Of a stretch of 57,715 nt of DNA, positions 17,661 to 26,802 are shown piece by piece (position 1 is the first letter of the stretch; every line of letters begins with the position of its first letter). This stretch comes from an uncultured Acidobacteriia bacterium (lineage in GTDB: Bacteria; Acidobacteriota; Terriglobia; Bryobacterales; Bryobacteraceae). Both the position numbers and the translations under genes were made by a program. The stretch covers positions 1-57,715 of the forward strand of contig CAIRSA010000302.1 in NCBI GenBank assembly GCA_903881085.1, read 5' to 3'. The notes under the pieces were generated by a model. The model saw only the letters and a list, made by a program, of their open reading frames with translations, was not told the origin of the DNA and made no database searches.

Positions 17661-18183
17661 GCGAAGTATTGGTCGTAGCGCAAGTCATTCTCTAGCAGTG
17701 GTTTGCGTGGGATTCTACGGCTGGTCCGCTGCGCCACTGAAGAGGCAGTTGCATGCGTGGGCCCGGAATTCGCACGGGTTACTCATTGGGTGAACTGTGT
17801 AGCGGGGGCAAACCGGGAACAGCCAGCCGTTTCCCGGCAGAAATCACCGGAAAACGGAGGCATTCCCCGGTTTTCAGAGTCGTGCGATTCCGCAGAAGTT
17901 CCGGGCAACTGCTTTTCCAGGCTGACCGGTCTTTTCGGGACTTAAGGAGGCGGGGAACATTTGAGAAACCCGTGCGGGATATCCCCACCGACCATTTGAA
18001 ACTCACTTTGTGTGACCTGTCGGGCCGGAGGTGTGTCCGCCGCATTGCTTAAACCTAAATCCGTCAGTTGGACGGGCAACTCCAAATTGCCCGATGGGTG
18101 AACGATGCAAGAAGCGGCAATCGGGCTTAAGCCCTCCGCAGGCTCAAGCCTGCCCCACATTGGGCCCACATCAACTGCCGGAT
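17661..18183. other. Intergenic region with dispersed repeat
   Basis: These 523 bases carry no supported gene. The middle part (17770-17960) contains several short open frames without family resemblance. The 3' part holds repeat copy B and, just upstream of the repeat's aligned block, GGACGGGCAACTCCAAATTG with a nearby GCCC that can pair with GGGC. Confidence 0.5.
18093..18160. repeat. Dispersed intergenic repeat, copy B
   Basis: It begins GATGGGTGAACGATG, includes the perfect palindrome GGGCTTAAGCCC (18123-18134), then AGGCTCAAGCCT (18140-18151) and CCACAT. Order and spacing match copy A at 15121-15212 apart from a missing internal stretch. Confidence 0.65.
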
Positions 18184-18612
18184 CTAAAGCGATTCAGGGG
18201 TGGCTGCCGGGCGGCGGGAGTACATGCACCAAGTCGCGGCAAGGGTAAAGGCCGTCAGATTCAGGGCCATGTCGTAGGGGCTCATGTGTCTGGTCCTGGT
18301 GAAATACTGGAAGATTTCTGTGAGAATGCAGATCGTCGCTCCAGCGGCGTTCTCAAGCTTGCGCCGCCTGGTATCGCGTTCGCTGGCTGCAAAATAGCCG
18401 AGCATTGCATACAGAAAAACATGCAGCCCTTTTTGCGCTAAGTAACTTGTCGAGTCATGCGACAAAGCGGAGTGGGCGTTCAGCTGCAACAGCAAGAGCA
18501 GCTCATCCAAACGGCTGCGACAGAAGTTTCCCGCCCAGTCCGTAGCAGCAATGAAGCAAATTACGGCCCATGCGATGAACTTCAAACGTTTCCTCCGTTG
18601 ATCCCCTTTCAT
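18184..18612 (-). CDS. VanZ-like membrane protein
   Basis: A 142-residue protein with about four membrane segments. LAQKGLHVFLYAMLGYFAAS and ICILTEIFQYFTRTRHMSPYDMALNL match the VanZ-like family signature (D/K-x-x-H-x-x-x-Y-x-x-L-G, then E-x-x-Q-x-F-x-x-x-R-x-x-S-x-x-D-x-x-x-N). The start is ATG at 18610-18612 with GAGG six bases upstream. A longer open frame reaching 18924 only adds antisense sequence of the ankyrin gene. VanZ confers low-level teicoplanin resistance in enterococci; most relatives have no known function, and many sit near surface-polysaccharide genes as here. Confidence 0.8.
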   Translation of the reverse strand: MKGDQRRKRLKFIAWAVICFIAATDWAGNFCRSRLDELLLLLQLNAHSALSHDSTSYLAQKGLHVFLYAMLGYFAASERDTRRRKLENAAGATICILTEIFQYFTRTRHMSPYDMALNLTAFTLAATWCMYSRRPAATPESL

Positions 18613-18676
18613 TATAACCTCTGTGAGATTCGGCAGCCAGGCCGAGTCTGGTAACACGAAAGAATGTGAGTAACTT

Positions 18677-21544
18677 ATGTTTCGCCCGCGATTCTTTGCA
18701 CTTAGCTGCATTTTGATTCCTCTTCTCGCCGATACGACGGACGCCACCAAGGATCTTCTGGCGGCCGCTGCGAAGGGGCGTACGACGGAAATCCGCGCGC
18801 TGATCTCGCACGGAGCACGGGTCAACGGAAAAGACGAAAGAGGGGATACTGGGATGATCCTGGCGGCGGCGGAGGGCCATGCGGATACGGTGCAGTATCT
18901 GTTGGAATCGGGTGCCGAAGTCAATACAGGCGGCGCCTACGGCTGGACGGCGCTGATGCGGGCGGCGGCGAACGGTCACGCTTCCACCACGCAGGCGTTG
19001 CTCACAGCGGGCGCCGATGTGAATAAGAGAGACTCGAAAGGCTGGACAGCGCTTCTGTTTGCAGCCGCCGGAGGGCATGCTTCGATCCTGAGTTCGTTGG
19101 TGGAGAAACACGCCGACGCAAAGGCGGCGAACGAGCAGGGCGAGGCAGGCGTTTTGCTGGCGGGGTGGAACGGGTCGGCGGAGTGCGTGCAGACGCTGCT
19201 GTCGGCTGGGGCCGATCCCAACAATCCGGACCGCAACGGGGCAACCGCCCTGATGGTGGCCGTCAAGAAAGGCCATACGCTGGTCGTGAAGGCTCTGTTA
19301 GCTGCGAAGGCGGATGTTCAGGCAGCGGATAAGCTGGGAGAGACTCCATTGCAGTTGGCCACGGCGTCGAATCAGGTGGAGATCGTCCGATTGCTTAAGA
19401 AGGCTGGGGCGAAGGAAGAAAAGACCGCTACGGCTTCCACTCAGCGGCCACAGGAAACGGCCAAGAGCGTGGTGGCGGAAGCCAAGCCGCAGCCTGCGTC
19501 GAAGGAACAGAAAGCAGCTGCAAAGCCGGGTAAGGAGCCGACTAAGACGCTACTGACTGCGGCGGCGGACGGCGATGCCGAGGCAGTGAAGAACCTGTTG
19601 GCGAAGAATGCGAAGGTGAACGAGAAATCTCCCCAGGGGCGGACGCCGCTGATGCAGGCGGCAGCGAATGGGCGGGGCGAGATCGTAAAGTTGCTGCTGG
19701 AAAAGAAGCCGAATCTGGATGTGAAGGATGAAAAGGGCGCGACGGCGATTCAGCTGGCTGCGGGAGATCCGGAGATCCTACATCTGCTGAGGAAAGCCGG
19801 GGCAATAGAAACAAAGTCCGCGAAGCCGCTGAAGACGCTGCTGGCTGCCGCGGCGGAAGGCGATGCGGACGCCGTCAAGCAACTGCTGGCGAACAATGCG
19901 AAACTGAACGAGAAATCCCTGGAAGGCCGGACTCCCTTGATGGAGGCAGCAGCGGGCGGGCACCCGGAAATCGTCAAGCTCCTGCTGGCGAAGAAGCCGA
20001 ATGTGAATGCGAAAGACGGGAAGGGCGCGACGGCGATTCAGGTAGCGGATGGCAATGCGGAGATCCTACGGCTTCTGCGGGAAGCAGGGGCAAAGGAGGA
20101 GAAGGCCGCTGGCACATCTGAGAAGAAGTCCTGGCAGGAGACCCGCCAGGCCTCGGGGGAGGCGAAGCCGGCAACCGGGGAAAAGAATCCTGTAGACCGA
20201 TTTGCCCTGCTTCATGCGATTCGCGATGGAGACTTGAAGACAGCAAAGAGCTTGTTGGGTAAGGGCGCGGACGTCAATCTAAAGGACGATCTTGGCCGGA
20301 CCGCCCTGATGTACGCAACGTGGAGCGGCCAAGTGGAGATGGTGAAGGAGTTGATAGGCAAGGGCGCGGAGGTGAACGCGAAAGACGTGGACAACTGTAC
20401 CGCCCTCATCTGGGCGGCGACTCAGGGCGATGCGAAGATCGCGGCACTTCTGCTACAGTACCAGGCCGAGCTCGACACGCAGGACGGCGGAGGCAACACG
20501 TCGCTGATGTTAGCAGCGAAGGGTGGCCACGCAGAAGTGGTGAAGCTTTTGTTGGCGAAAAAGACTGCCATCGATCTTCGTAACCGTGACGGCGCCACGG
20601 CTCTTTCCCTGGCACAGGCGGCAAAGCAACAGAGTGCCGTGCAGTTGCTGACGGAGGCGGGGGCCAACGCCTCCGTGGTTGGGCAAGTGGCGCCAGATTC
20701 GGGCAAGCCAGCGACCGCGCCGCCCCAAGCACCTGTAGCGAACCCGCAGCCTGTGGTTAGCTTTGAAACTCCGGCGGTCGCACCAGCCCCTAAGCTGGAG
20801 CAGGCCGGCCCATTGTCAAAGGCAGAGCCGGCGGTTCAGGCCGAGGAATTGGATGCACAGGACGCGTCGGGATTATCGCCTCTGATGCGTGCGGCGAAGC
20901 TGGGCGATGAAAAAGCCGCCGCGGCGTTGCTGGCTCAGGGGGCGAAGCCGGATCTTGGTTCGCGCGATGGAACCACTGCGCTGGCATTTGCGGCTATGGC
21001 GGGGCACGCTAGTCTGGTGCGGCTGCTGACCGAAAAGGGCGCCTCGCTGAACGTGAAGACCACAAGCGGCTGTACACCGCTGATGTTGGCGGCGGCTGAG
21101 GGCAGGGCCGGGGCGATGGGAGTTCTGATCGTCAAGGGTGCTCGTGTGAATGCGGCGGACAACGATGGGTGGACGGCGCTCACTTGGGCGGCCATGGGTG
21201 GGCATGCCGAGGCACTGAAGGTGCTGCTGGCGGCGAAGGCTGTCGCGGACCCGAAGGACAAGGACAGCCGCACGCCGCTGATGCACGCATCGCAAAATGG
21301 TCACGCCCAGTCGGCGAAGGTTTTATTGGAAGCGGGCGCGAATGTGAATGCCACGGCAGCGGACGGGGCTACGCCGTTGATGCTGGCTGTATGGAATGAG
21401 ACAACGGATGTTGTTGCAATCCTGTTGGCCAATAAGGCGGATGTCAAGGCAAAGGACAATTCCGGGCAGACCGCGTTGAACTATGCGGCGATGAAGTCTC
21501 GTCTTCAGGCGATGCAAATGCTCAAAGCCGCGGGCGGCAAATAA
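18677..21544 (+). CDS. Secreted ankyrin-repeat protein
   Basis: A 955-residue protein with an N-terminal signal-like segment (residues 5-18) and about 20 ankyrin repeats of the G-x-TALMxAAxxGHxxxVxxLLxxGAxVN pattern. Arrays lie at roughly 24-245, 290-475, 505-665 and 730-953, joined by Pro/Ala/Lys-rich linkers (250-290, 475-505, 665-725). There is no enzyme domain. Ankyrin arrays bind proteins, so a periplasmic or secreted scaffold is the likely role. Residues 291-386 and 387-482 are near duplicates, listed separately. It is divergent from the VanZ-like gene with 64 bases between starts and converges on the ligase-like gene 13 bases after its stop. Confidence 0.9.
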   Translation: MFRPRFFALSCILIPLLADTTDATKDLLAAAAKGRTTEIRALISHGARVNGKDERGDTGMILAAAEGHADTVQYLLESGAEVNTGGAYGWTALMRAAANGHASTTQALLTAGADVNKRDSKGWTALLFAAAGGHASILSSLVEKHADAKAANEQGEAGVLLAGWNGSAECVQTLLSAGADPNNPDRNGATALMVAVKKGHTLVVKALLAAKADVQAADKLGETPLQLATASNQVEIVRLLKKAGAKEEKTATASTQRPQETAKSVVAEAKPQPASKEQKAAAKPGKEPTKTLLTAAADGDAEAVKNLLAKNAKVNEKSPQGRTPLMQAAANGRGEIVKLLLEKKPNLDVKDEKGATAIQLAAGDPEILHLLRKAGAIETKSAKPLKTLLAAAAEGDADAVKQLLANNAKLNEKSLEGRTPLMEAAAGGHPEIVKLLLAKKPNVNAKDGKGATAIQVADGNAEILRLLREAGAKEEKAAGTSEKKSWQETRQASGEAKPATGEKNPVDRFALLHAIRDGDLKTAKSLLGKGADVNLKDDLGRTALMYATWSGQVEMVKELIGKGAEVNAKDVDNCTALIWAATQGDAKIAALLLQYQAELDTQDGGGNTSLMLAAKGGHAEVVKLLLAKKTAIDLRNRDGATALSLAQAAKQQSAVQLLTEAGANASVVGQVAPDSGKPATAPPQAPVANPQPVVSFETPAVAPAPKLEQAGPLSKAEPAVQAEELDAQDASGLSPLMRAAKLGDEKAAAALLAQGAKPDLGSRDGTTALAFAAMAGHASLVRLLTEKGASLNVKTTSGCTPLMLAAAEGRAGAMGVLIVKGARVNAADNDGWTALTWAAMGGHAEALKVLLAAKAVADPKDKDSRTPLMHASQNGHAQSAKVLLEAGANVNATAADGATPLMLAVWNETTDVVAILLANKADVKAKDNSGQTALNYAAMKSRLQAMQMLKAAGGK
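19547..20104 (+). repeat. Tandem duplication inside the ankyrin gene (288-base unit)
   Basis: Unit 1 begins TLLTAAADGDAEAVKNLLAK at residue 291, unit 2 begins TLLAAAAEGDADAVKQLLAN at residue 387, an offset of 96 residues. Both continue with NEKS-x-x-GRTPLM, AAA-x-G, EIVKLLL, KKPN, GATAIQ and EIL-x-LLR-x-AGA. The likeness extends across whole repeats and their joints, so this is a segmental duplication, not just shared ankyrin consensus. Confidence 0.8.
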
Positions 21545-21557
21545 GCCGTTCGATTCC

Positions 21558-22724
21558 TCATTCGCTGGCCCTTTCTTTGCTGACCTGCGCGGCCATGAGT
21601 GCGAGCATGACGATCGGCCAGGCGGCCAGGGGCGGGCGGCTGAACGGGTAATCGACTATGCCGTGCAGGAAGACTGCTATGACTCCAAGTCCCCACACGC
21701 TACGGTAGCCTGCCCAAATGGACCAGAGAGCCACGGCGACGAATAGAAGGGCGAAGGGGATTCCGCCATCGGAGGCCCATTCCAACCATTGATTATGCGC
21801 CCGGTTGGCGAAGACGCCGAGGTCGATGATGGCATACGCCGGGTACACAATGGGCCAGCTTCCCAGCCCCCATCCGAACCACGGGCGGTCACGGATCATG
21901 TTGAGGGAGGAGATCATGAATTCCCTGCGCAGGAAATAGGGATCCGGTTCCATGAGCCGATTCCAGATCGTCCCCCATCCTACGACGGCAGTAAATCCAG
22001 CGAAGGCGGCGGCAATTTTGGCGAGCACAGAACCAACGTCCCGCCGTGGCGCCATGCCGCGGAGTGTTACCAGAAGAGGGATCAAGATGAGTTCGGCTGT
22101 ACACAGAATGGTTCCGGCCCGCGAGGCGGAGGCGATGACCGAAGCATACATAGCCGCAGCCATCCCGGCGTAAAGCAGGGTATTTCGCCGGCTGCGGAGG
22201 GCTTCGAACAGGGCGACGGGGAAGACCAATTCGATCCAGGCGGCATAGTGGTTGCGGTAGAGGATGGGTCCCATGACGTCGGAGGTATATCCGGAGGGGA
22301 AAATCCAGAAAACTTTCCCCTCCGAGGTGAACGTCTGAAGCGTGGCCTCAACACTCACCAGGAAAGTGAACCAGACTATCGATTTGCGAAACAGGCTGCG
22401 TGCCTGTGAATCATCAAACAAACTCCGTGCTCCTGCGTAGAGGGCGAAGAGCGCGAGCCAGGAGAGTGCGGCCAAAGAGGTCTCAAACTGACTTGCGGTG
22501 CGATGGAATGCGACCTGCCAACCACCAATGCACGCAGCAATCGCAAGAGCTACGCCAGGCAGACTGAACAGCTTACGTCCCGCCTCCGCATCCGTGAACA
22601 ATGCGATGCCAAAGACCACAAAGACCCCGATATGGAAAACGGCGACAGGCCAGTAAGCGGGAACCCAAAGAGTCAGGATTCCAAAAAAGAGGACAGCGGT
22701 GAGGAGGACAAGTGGACGCGGCAT
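21558..22724 (-). CDS. O-antigen ligase family membrane protein
   Basis: A 388-residue protein with about 10 membrane segments. The soluble loop near residues 265-320 (MISSLNMIRDRPWFGWGLGSWPIVYPAY, then RAHNQWLEWASDGGIPFAL) has the R-P-x-x-G-x-G and H-N-x-x-x-x-x-x-x-x-G-G pattern of the Wzy_C superfamily. It stands alone, away from the exopolysaccharide cluster and beside the ankyrin gene, so it may ligate or polymerise a different glycan from the Wzy candidate at 3139-4485. Its start lies about 100 bases from that of the divergent helicase gene. Confidence 0.85.
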   Translation of the reverse strand: MPRPLVLLTAVLFFGILTLWVPAYWPVAVFHIGVFVVFGIALFTDAEAGRKLFSLPGVALAIAACIGGWQVAFHRTASQFETSLAALSWLALFALYAGARSLFDDSQARSLFRKSIVWFTFLVSVEATLQTFTSEGKVFWIFPSGYTSDVMGPILYRNHYAAWIELVFPVALFEALRSRRNTLLYAGMAAAMYASVIASASRAGTILCTAELILIPLLVTLRGMAPRRDVGSVLAKIAAAFAGFTAVVGWGTIWNRLMEPDPYFLRREFMISSLNMIRDRPWFGWGLGSWPIVYPAYAIIDLGVFANRAHNQWLEWASDGGIPFALLFVAVALWSIWAGYRSVWGLGVIAVFLHGIVDYPFSRPPLAAWPIVMLALMAAQVSKERASE

Positions 22725-22826
22725 GCAGTATTGCGCTATCGCTCAATATATCATGCCTATCCGGGCCGGAGCTTAGTGTGAGCACCCATACAACCGTTCC
22801 ATGCGATACAGTAGTGGCTGTTGCCT

Positions 22827-25800
22827 ATGACCGACGCGGACCGCATCCAAGAGCTGCTTACGCAAAAGCCGGGACTCCGGGCCGTTCAAATTGCCGCTGA
22901 GCTCGGACTGGACCGGATTGATGTGGCCGCCGCTCTCAAGGGCATGCAGGCGGGAGACGTTACTCAGGACAACCTGTACCGCTGGTGGCCCAGGGCATCG
23001 CAATCGCCAGCGCCGCCGCTGGATGGCGGGCCGCGCACCTTTCTTTCACGCCTGTGCCGCTATTACCTGGAGTGCCTGGCGCAGGAGAGCGTTGCGGCGA
23101 TCAGCCTTGCGGCCGAGACTGGCTGCAACTACGTCGAGATCGCCCAACTTCCCTTCGCTACAAGTGGAGAACGGCCGCCGGCAAACGAACGGGAGATCAA
23201 AAGGCTCGTGCAGCGTGTGCGGCGCGAGCGCGGCAAACTGGCGCTTTACCTGGGCTACGCCGTTCGATTGCGGAACAGGCACATTGAGCCGGTGCTGCTT
23301 TACCCGGTCGAAGAGGCGCACGAACTGTCCGCCGGCTACCTTCGGCCGGCGAGCGGGATTCCGTTGTTCAATTTGGAAGTTCTGAGGAATCTGGCCGCTG
23401 TCGATAGCGGCAATATGCTGGACGAAGCGGTTCATCTTTCCGAAGAGCTTGGGCTGGCCAGCGCCGGGCCTGACGACGAGCTACCGCTGTGGGATGAGAT
23501 CATCCACCGGCTGCAGCGTTGCCGGGCCGATTGGGACTGGCGCGAAGACCTGGATCCTTACAAACTGACGCAGGCGCCGGCTCTGAGCGAACTCACCGAG
23601 CCGGGCATTTATAACCGCGCCATCCTGTTTGCCGCCACGCGCTCGCCGTTTACTTACGGCCTGGAAAATGAGCTGCGAAAGTTGGCATTGCTCAGCGAGA
23701 AAACGGTTGGCGAAACCGTGCTTGGCCGCCTTCTGCGTGGGGAAGAACTGGAAGAGCCGCCGGCGGATGACCGGCCGGTGCTAGAACTGTTACCGCTCAA
23801 TACGGAACAGCGGCAAGCCGTGCTGCAGGGGCTTTCCGCGCCGTTGACCGTTGTCACCGGGCCTCCGGGCACGGGCAAGTCGCAGGTTGTGATTTCACTT
23901 CTTGCCAATATGGCTTGGCAGGGCGGCACGGTTCTGTTCGCCAGCAAAAACAACCATGCGGTGGATGTGGTTGAAGCGCGGGCAAATGAGTTGGGGACGC
24001 ATCCACTCTTGTTGCGGTTGGGAAAGGAGGAGCATCAGGCGAGATTGGCGCAGCATCTTACTGCCGGTCTTGCCGAATCGTTGCGTCCTGGCGATGCCGA
24101 AGCTTACGAGTGGCTGGCTCGCGCACACGAGGAGGGCTGCGAGCGGTTCCGCGCTATCCAGGAGGAGATCGCGGCAGTCGTTGCGTTGCGCAATGAGGTG
24201 GACGAGTTGGAGCGTGCCGCGGAACCTGCGCGAGCGCTCTTTGGGCGCTCTCTCTTCGTCACGCTGCGAACGTTCGACGCCGTGGCATTTGAAGAACGGC
24301 TCAGAGCGCTGTCAGCCGCCATCGTGGCTGCGCGGAACAGCGCTGAGACCGGCGTTCTGCGCCGTCTGCGGGATTCCGTGGAAACCGCGCAGGAAGCCAT
24401 TCGTGGTGGAAAACGCAAAGCGGAAACAGAAGAAGGCGCATACCCTGCGGCGGGGGAAGCTTCTTCGAACAGGCGGATGCGCCGAGTCGCCGAAGCGGGC
24501 CGCGAAGTGCTGCCGTATTCCACCGAATTGCGGATTCCTTTGCCGGCCGATACCGGGGAGGAGGATTGTCTCGATGCATGGGACGAGTTTTTCACTCTCT
24601 GCCGCGAGCGGCTGGAATCGGCGTTGTGTGCGCAGGCATATTGGCAGGCGTTCGACAGCCTTCGCGCGGGTCGGCCGTTGGAGACGCTTGCCGCCGAGCT
24701 CTCGCGAATTTCTTCGGAGTCATCGGCGAATTCACTGGAGTTGTGGCAGCGCTGGCTGCGGCTTTGGCCTTCGCGGTGGAATGCCGGTCAACGCCGCACG
24801 ATGAGCGAGTACATATCGTTGTTGCAGATGATCGCCAGCGGCGATCATTACGAGGAGGGCGGCAGCAGGAGGGTGTTCCAGCGATTTTATTCGCTGTTTC
24901 CCAAGATTCTGGCGATGCTGCCGTGCTGGGGCGTGACCTCGCTTTCGGCGCGCGGCCGCCTGCCGTTTGAGCCGGCGTGCTTCGATCTGGTTGTTATCGA
25001 TGAAGCCAGTCAGTGTGACATTGCGTCCGCGCTTCCGCTGCTGTTCAGGGCCAAGCGGGCGGTGATTATCGGCGATCCATTTCAACTGAAACACGTGAGC
25101 ACCGTGGCGCCGCAGCATGACAGGTTGATACTTGCCGCGCACGGGCTGGCCGAGGGCAGCGCGTCGTGGGCCTATTCGGTGAATTCGCTGTTCGACCTTG
25201 CGCGCGGCCTTTGCCGCCACGAAGACATCGTCAACCTGCGCGACCATCACCGTTCGCATCGTGACATCATCGCGTTTTCCAATCGCCACTTTTATCGCGG
25301 TGGTTTGCGCGTGGCGACCGATCACGATTCTCTGCATCAGCCGCATGCGGGCGGGCCGGCAGTGCGCTGGGTGGACGTGAAGGGCAAGGTGATGCGGCCG
25401 ACGCGTGGAGGCGCTGTCAACCCGGTGGAGGCGGAAGCTCTGATCGGTGAGTTGCGGCGACTGGTGATTGATGAAGGCTACGACGGAGCGATCGGCGTGG
25501 TCACTCCGTTTCGTGCCCAAGCCAATCGTATTCGTACGCTGGCGGCGCAGGACCCTGCTCTGTCAGGGAGGCTGGCGGCTTCGCAATTCGTTGTCGATAC
25601 TGTCCACGGCTTTCAGGGTGACGAGCGCGATGTGATCTTCTTTTCGCCAGTGCTGTCCCTTGGCGTGGGCGAGGGCACTCTGCGATTTCTGAACGGACAT
25701 GGAAACCTGTTTAACGTGGCCATCACGCGGGCGCGCTCGGAACTGGTTGTTGTGGGCGACAGGCAGGCCGCGCTCGATTCCGGCGTGAAGTATCTGGCCA

Positions 25801-26210
25801 GTTTTGCCGAGTATTCACAGGCGCTGGCGGCGGAGGCCGCCATTTTGCCCGCTGCCTGCGAGTTGGGGCCGGAGTATCCAATTGTGCCGCATCCGGAGCT
25901 GGTGTCCGAATGGGAGCGGCAATTCTACAAGGCGATGTTCTCTGCCGGACTACGGCCTGTGCCGCAGTATGCCGAAGCGCCGTATACGCTCGACTTCGCG
26001 CTGTTTCAGGGCGACCGGAAACTGGATATCGAAGTGGATGGCGAGACTTACCATCGCAATTGGGATGGCGAACTTTGCCGGCGCGATCAGATCCGCACGC
26101 GGCGATTGAACGATCAGGGTTGGGATGTCATGCGGTTCTGGGTTTACGAGATTCGCGACGATTTGAACGGGGCTCTGGGCCGCGTGAAGGCTTGGTTGGA
26201 AGGCGTTTAG
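22827..26210 (+). CDS. Superfamily 1 helicase fused to a Vsr/REase_MTES-like nuclease
   Basis: An 1127-residue multidomain protein. Residues 1-55 look like a winged helix (LRAVQIAAELGLDRIDVAAAL). The P-loop GPPGTGKS is at about 345, followed by a large insertion with little family likeness (about 405-690), Walker B VVIDEAS near 722, GDPFQLKH, DHHRSH, VDTVHGFQGDERDVI near 925 and NVAITRAR near 963, the SF1 UvrD/Dna2-Upf1-type order. The last 100 residues (EWERQFYKAMFSAGL, YTLDFAL, KLDIEVDGETYH, RRLNDQGWDVMRFW) form a Vsr-like PD-(D/E)xK nuclease with D and E-x-D. I use ATG 22827; an in-frame TTG at 22821 is the alternative. A DNA-repair or antiphage role is inferred from the architecture. Confidence 0.88.
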   Translation: MTDADRIQELLTQKPGLRAVQIAAELGLDRIDVAAALKGMQAGDVTQDNLYRWWPRASQSPAPPLDGGPRTFLSRLCRYYLECLAQESVAAISLAAETGCNYVEIAQLPFATSGERPPANEREIKRLVQRVRRERGKLALYLGYAVRLRNRHIEPVLLYPVEEAHELSAGYLRPASGIPLFNLEVLRNLAAVDSGNMLDEAVHLSEELGLASAGPDDELPLWDEIIHRLQRCRADWDWREDLDPYKLTQAPALSELTEPGIYNRAILFAATRSPFTYGLENELRKLALLSEKTVGETVLGRLLRGEELEEPPADDRPVLELLPLNTEQRQAVLQGLSAPLTVVTGPPGTGKSQVVISLLANMAWQGGTVLFASKNNHAVDVVEARANELGTHPLLLRLGKEEHQARLAQHLTAGLAESLRPGDAEAYEWLARAHEEGCERFRAIQEEIAAVVALRNEVDELERAAEPARALFGRSLFVTLRTFDAVAFEERLRALSAAIVAARNSAETGVLRRLRDSVETAQEAIRGGKRKAETEEGAYPAAGEASSNRRMRRVAEAGREVLPYSTELRIPLPADTGEEDCLDAWDEFFTLCRERLESALCAQAYWQAFDSLRAGRPLETLAAELSRISSESSANSLELWQRWLRLWPSRWNAGQRRTMSEYISLLQMIASGDHYEEGGSRRVFQRFYSLFPKILAMLPCWGVTSLSARGRLPFEPACFDLVVIDEASQCDIASALPLLFRAKRAVIIGDPFQLKHVSTVAPQHDRLILAAHGLAEGSASWAYSVNSLFDLARGLCRHEDIVNLRDHHRSHRDIIAFSNRHFYRGGLRVATDHDSLHQPHAGGPAVRWVDVKGKVMRPTRGGAVNPVEAEALIGELRRLVIDEGYDGAIGVVTPFRAQANRIRTLAAQDPALSGRLAASQFVVDTVHGFQGDERDVIFFSPVLSLGVGEGTLRFLNGHGNLFNVAITRARSELVVVGDRQAALDSGVKYLASFAEYSQALAAEAAILPAACELGPEYPIVPHPELVSEWERQFYKAMFSAGLRPVPQYAEAPYTLDFALFQGDRKLDIEVDGETYHRNWDGELCRRDQIRTRRLNDQGWDVMRFWVYEIRDDLNGALGRVKAWLEGV

Positions 26211-26248
26211 GCTAAGATGAAAGTAGTTCCGTTGGAGAGGTGCATCGC

Positions 26249-26793
26249 ATGGCTACCAAAACGATGATGACCGTCGAGCAGTTTGCGCAATTGGCAACTA
26301 CTGATCCGGAAGATTATGAGTTAGTGGAAGGAGAGTTGATTCCCTTCCCGAGTGGAACTCCAAGACACGGTATTATTCGAGGCAAACTGGAACGATTAGT
26401 TGGGAGCTATTTAGATGGCAACCGGATTGGTAAGGCCATTGGAGAAATCGATTGCCAGCTCAGCAGCAACACGGTAAGGCGGCCTGACGTCGCGATATTT
26501 CTTGGGAAGGCGAGGCTTGCCCAGATCGATTGGGACCGAATCCCGATCCCTTTCGCGCCGGATATCGCAGTAGAAGTCCTCTCTCCAAACGAACGGGCCA
26601 TGGATGTGCGGCGGAAGGTTCGCGATTACTTGCGTGCAGGTACCAAAGAAGTGTGGTTGCTCGACCATCCAATGGGGAAGTCGCCATCCACACCAACGGC
26701 GGCATTCGTCTGCTGCAGAGCGCGGACGCGTTGGAGTCGGAACAGCTTCCCGGCTTTACCGCAGCCGTTGCGGACCTCGTGGTTAATATTTAG
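26249..26793 (+). pseudogene. Uma2 family (PD-(D/E)XK) protein, frameshifted near its end
   Basis: The first 140 residues match the Uma2/DUF820 family: MTVEQFAQLATTDPEDYELVEGELI, PRHGIIRGKLERLV, the catalytic RRPDVAIFLG, and PDIAVEVLSPNERAMDVRRKVRDYLRAGTKEVWLLDHP. After 26670 the reading frame continues with Arg/Ser-rich sequence to a stop at 26824. The alternative frame instead reads NGEVAIHTNGGIRLLQSAD and LPGFTAAVADLV, the expected family ending, and stops at 26793. A single deleted base around 26669-26671 explains this (CCC read as CC). The restored end leaves nine bases before the DUF1552 stop, whereas the frameshifted end overlaps it. Uma2 proteins are mostly uncharacterised nuclease-fold proteins. 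A sequencing error is possible. Confidence 0.8.
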
Positions 26794-26802
26794 CGATTAC
26801 CG

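Noticed and set aside
18613..18924. N-terminal extension of the VanZ-like open frame
   Set aside because: It is antisense to the ankyrin gene, low in family resemblance, and an ATG with a GAGG site exists at 18612.
24732..25520. 262-codon minus-strand open frame inside the helicase gene
   Set aside because: It is Arg/His/Gln-rich, has no family resemblance, and mirrors the codon bias of the real gene.
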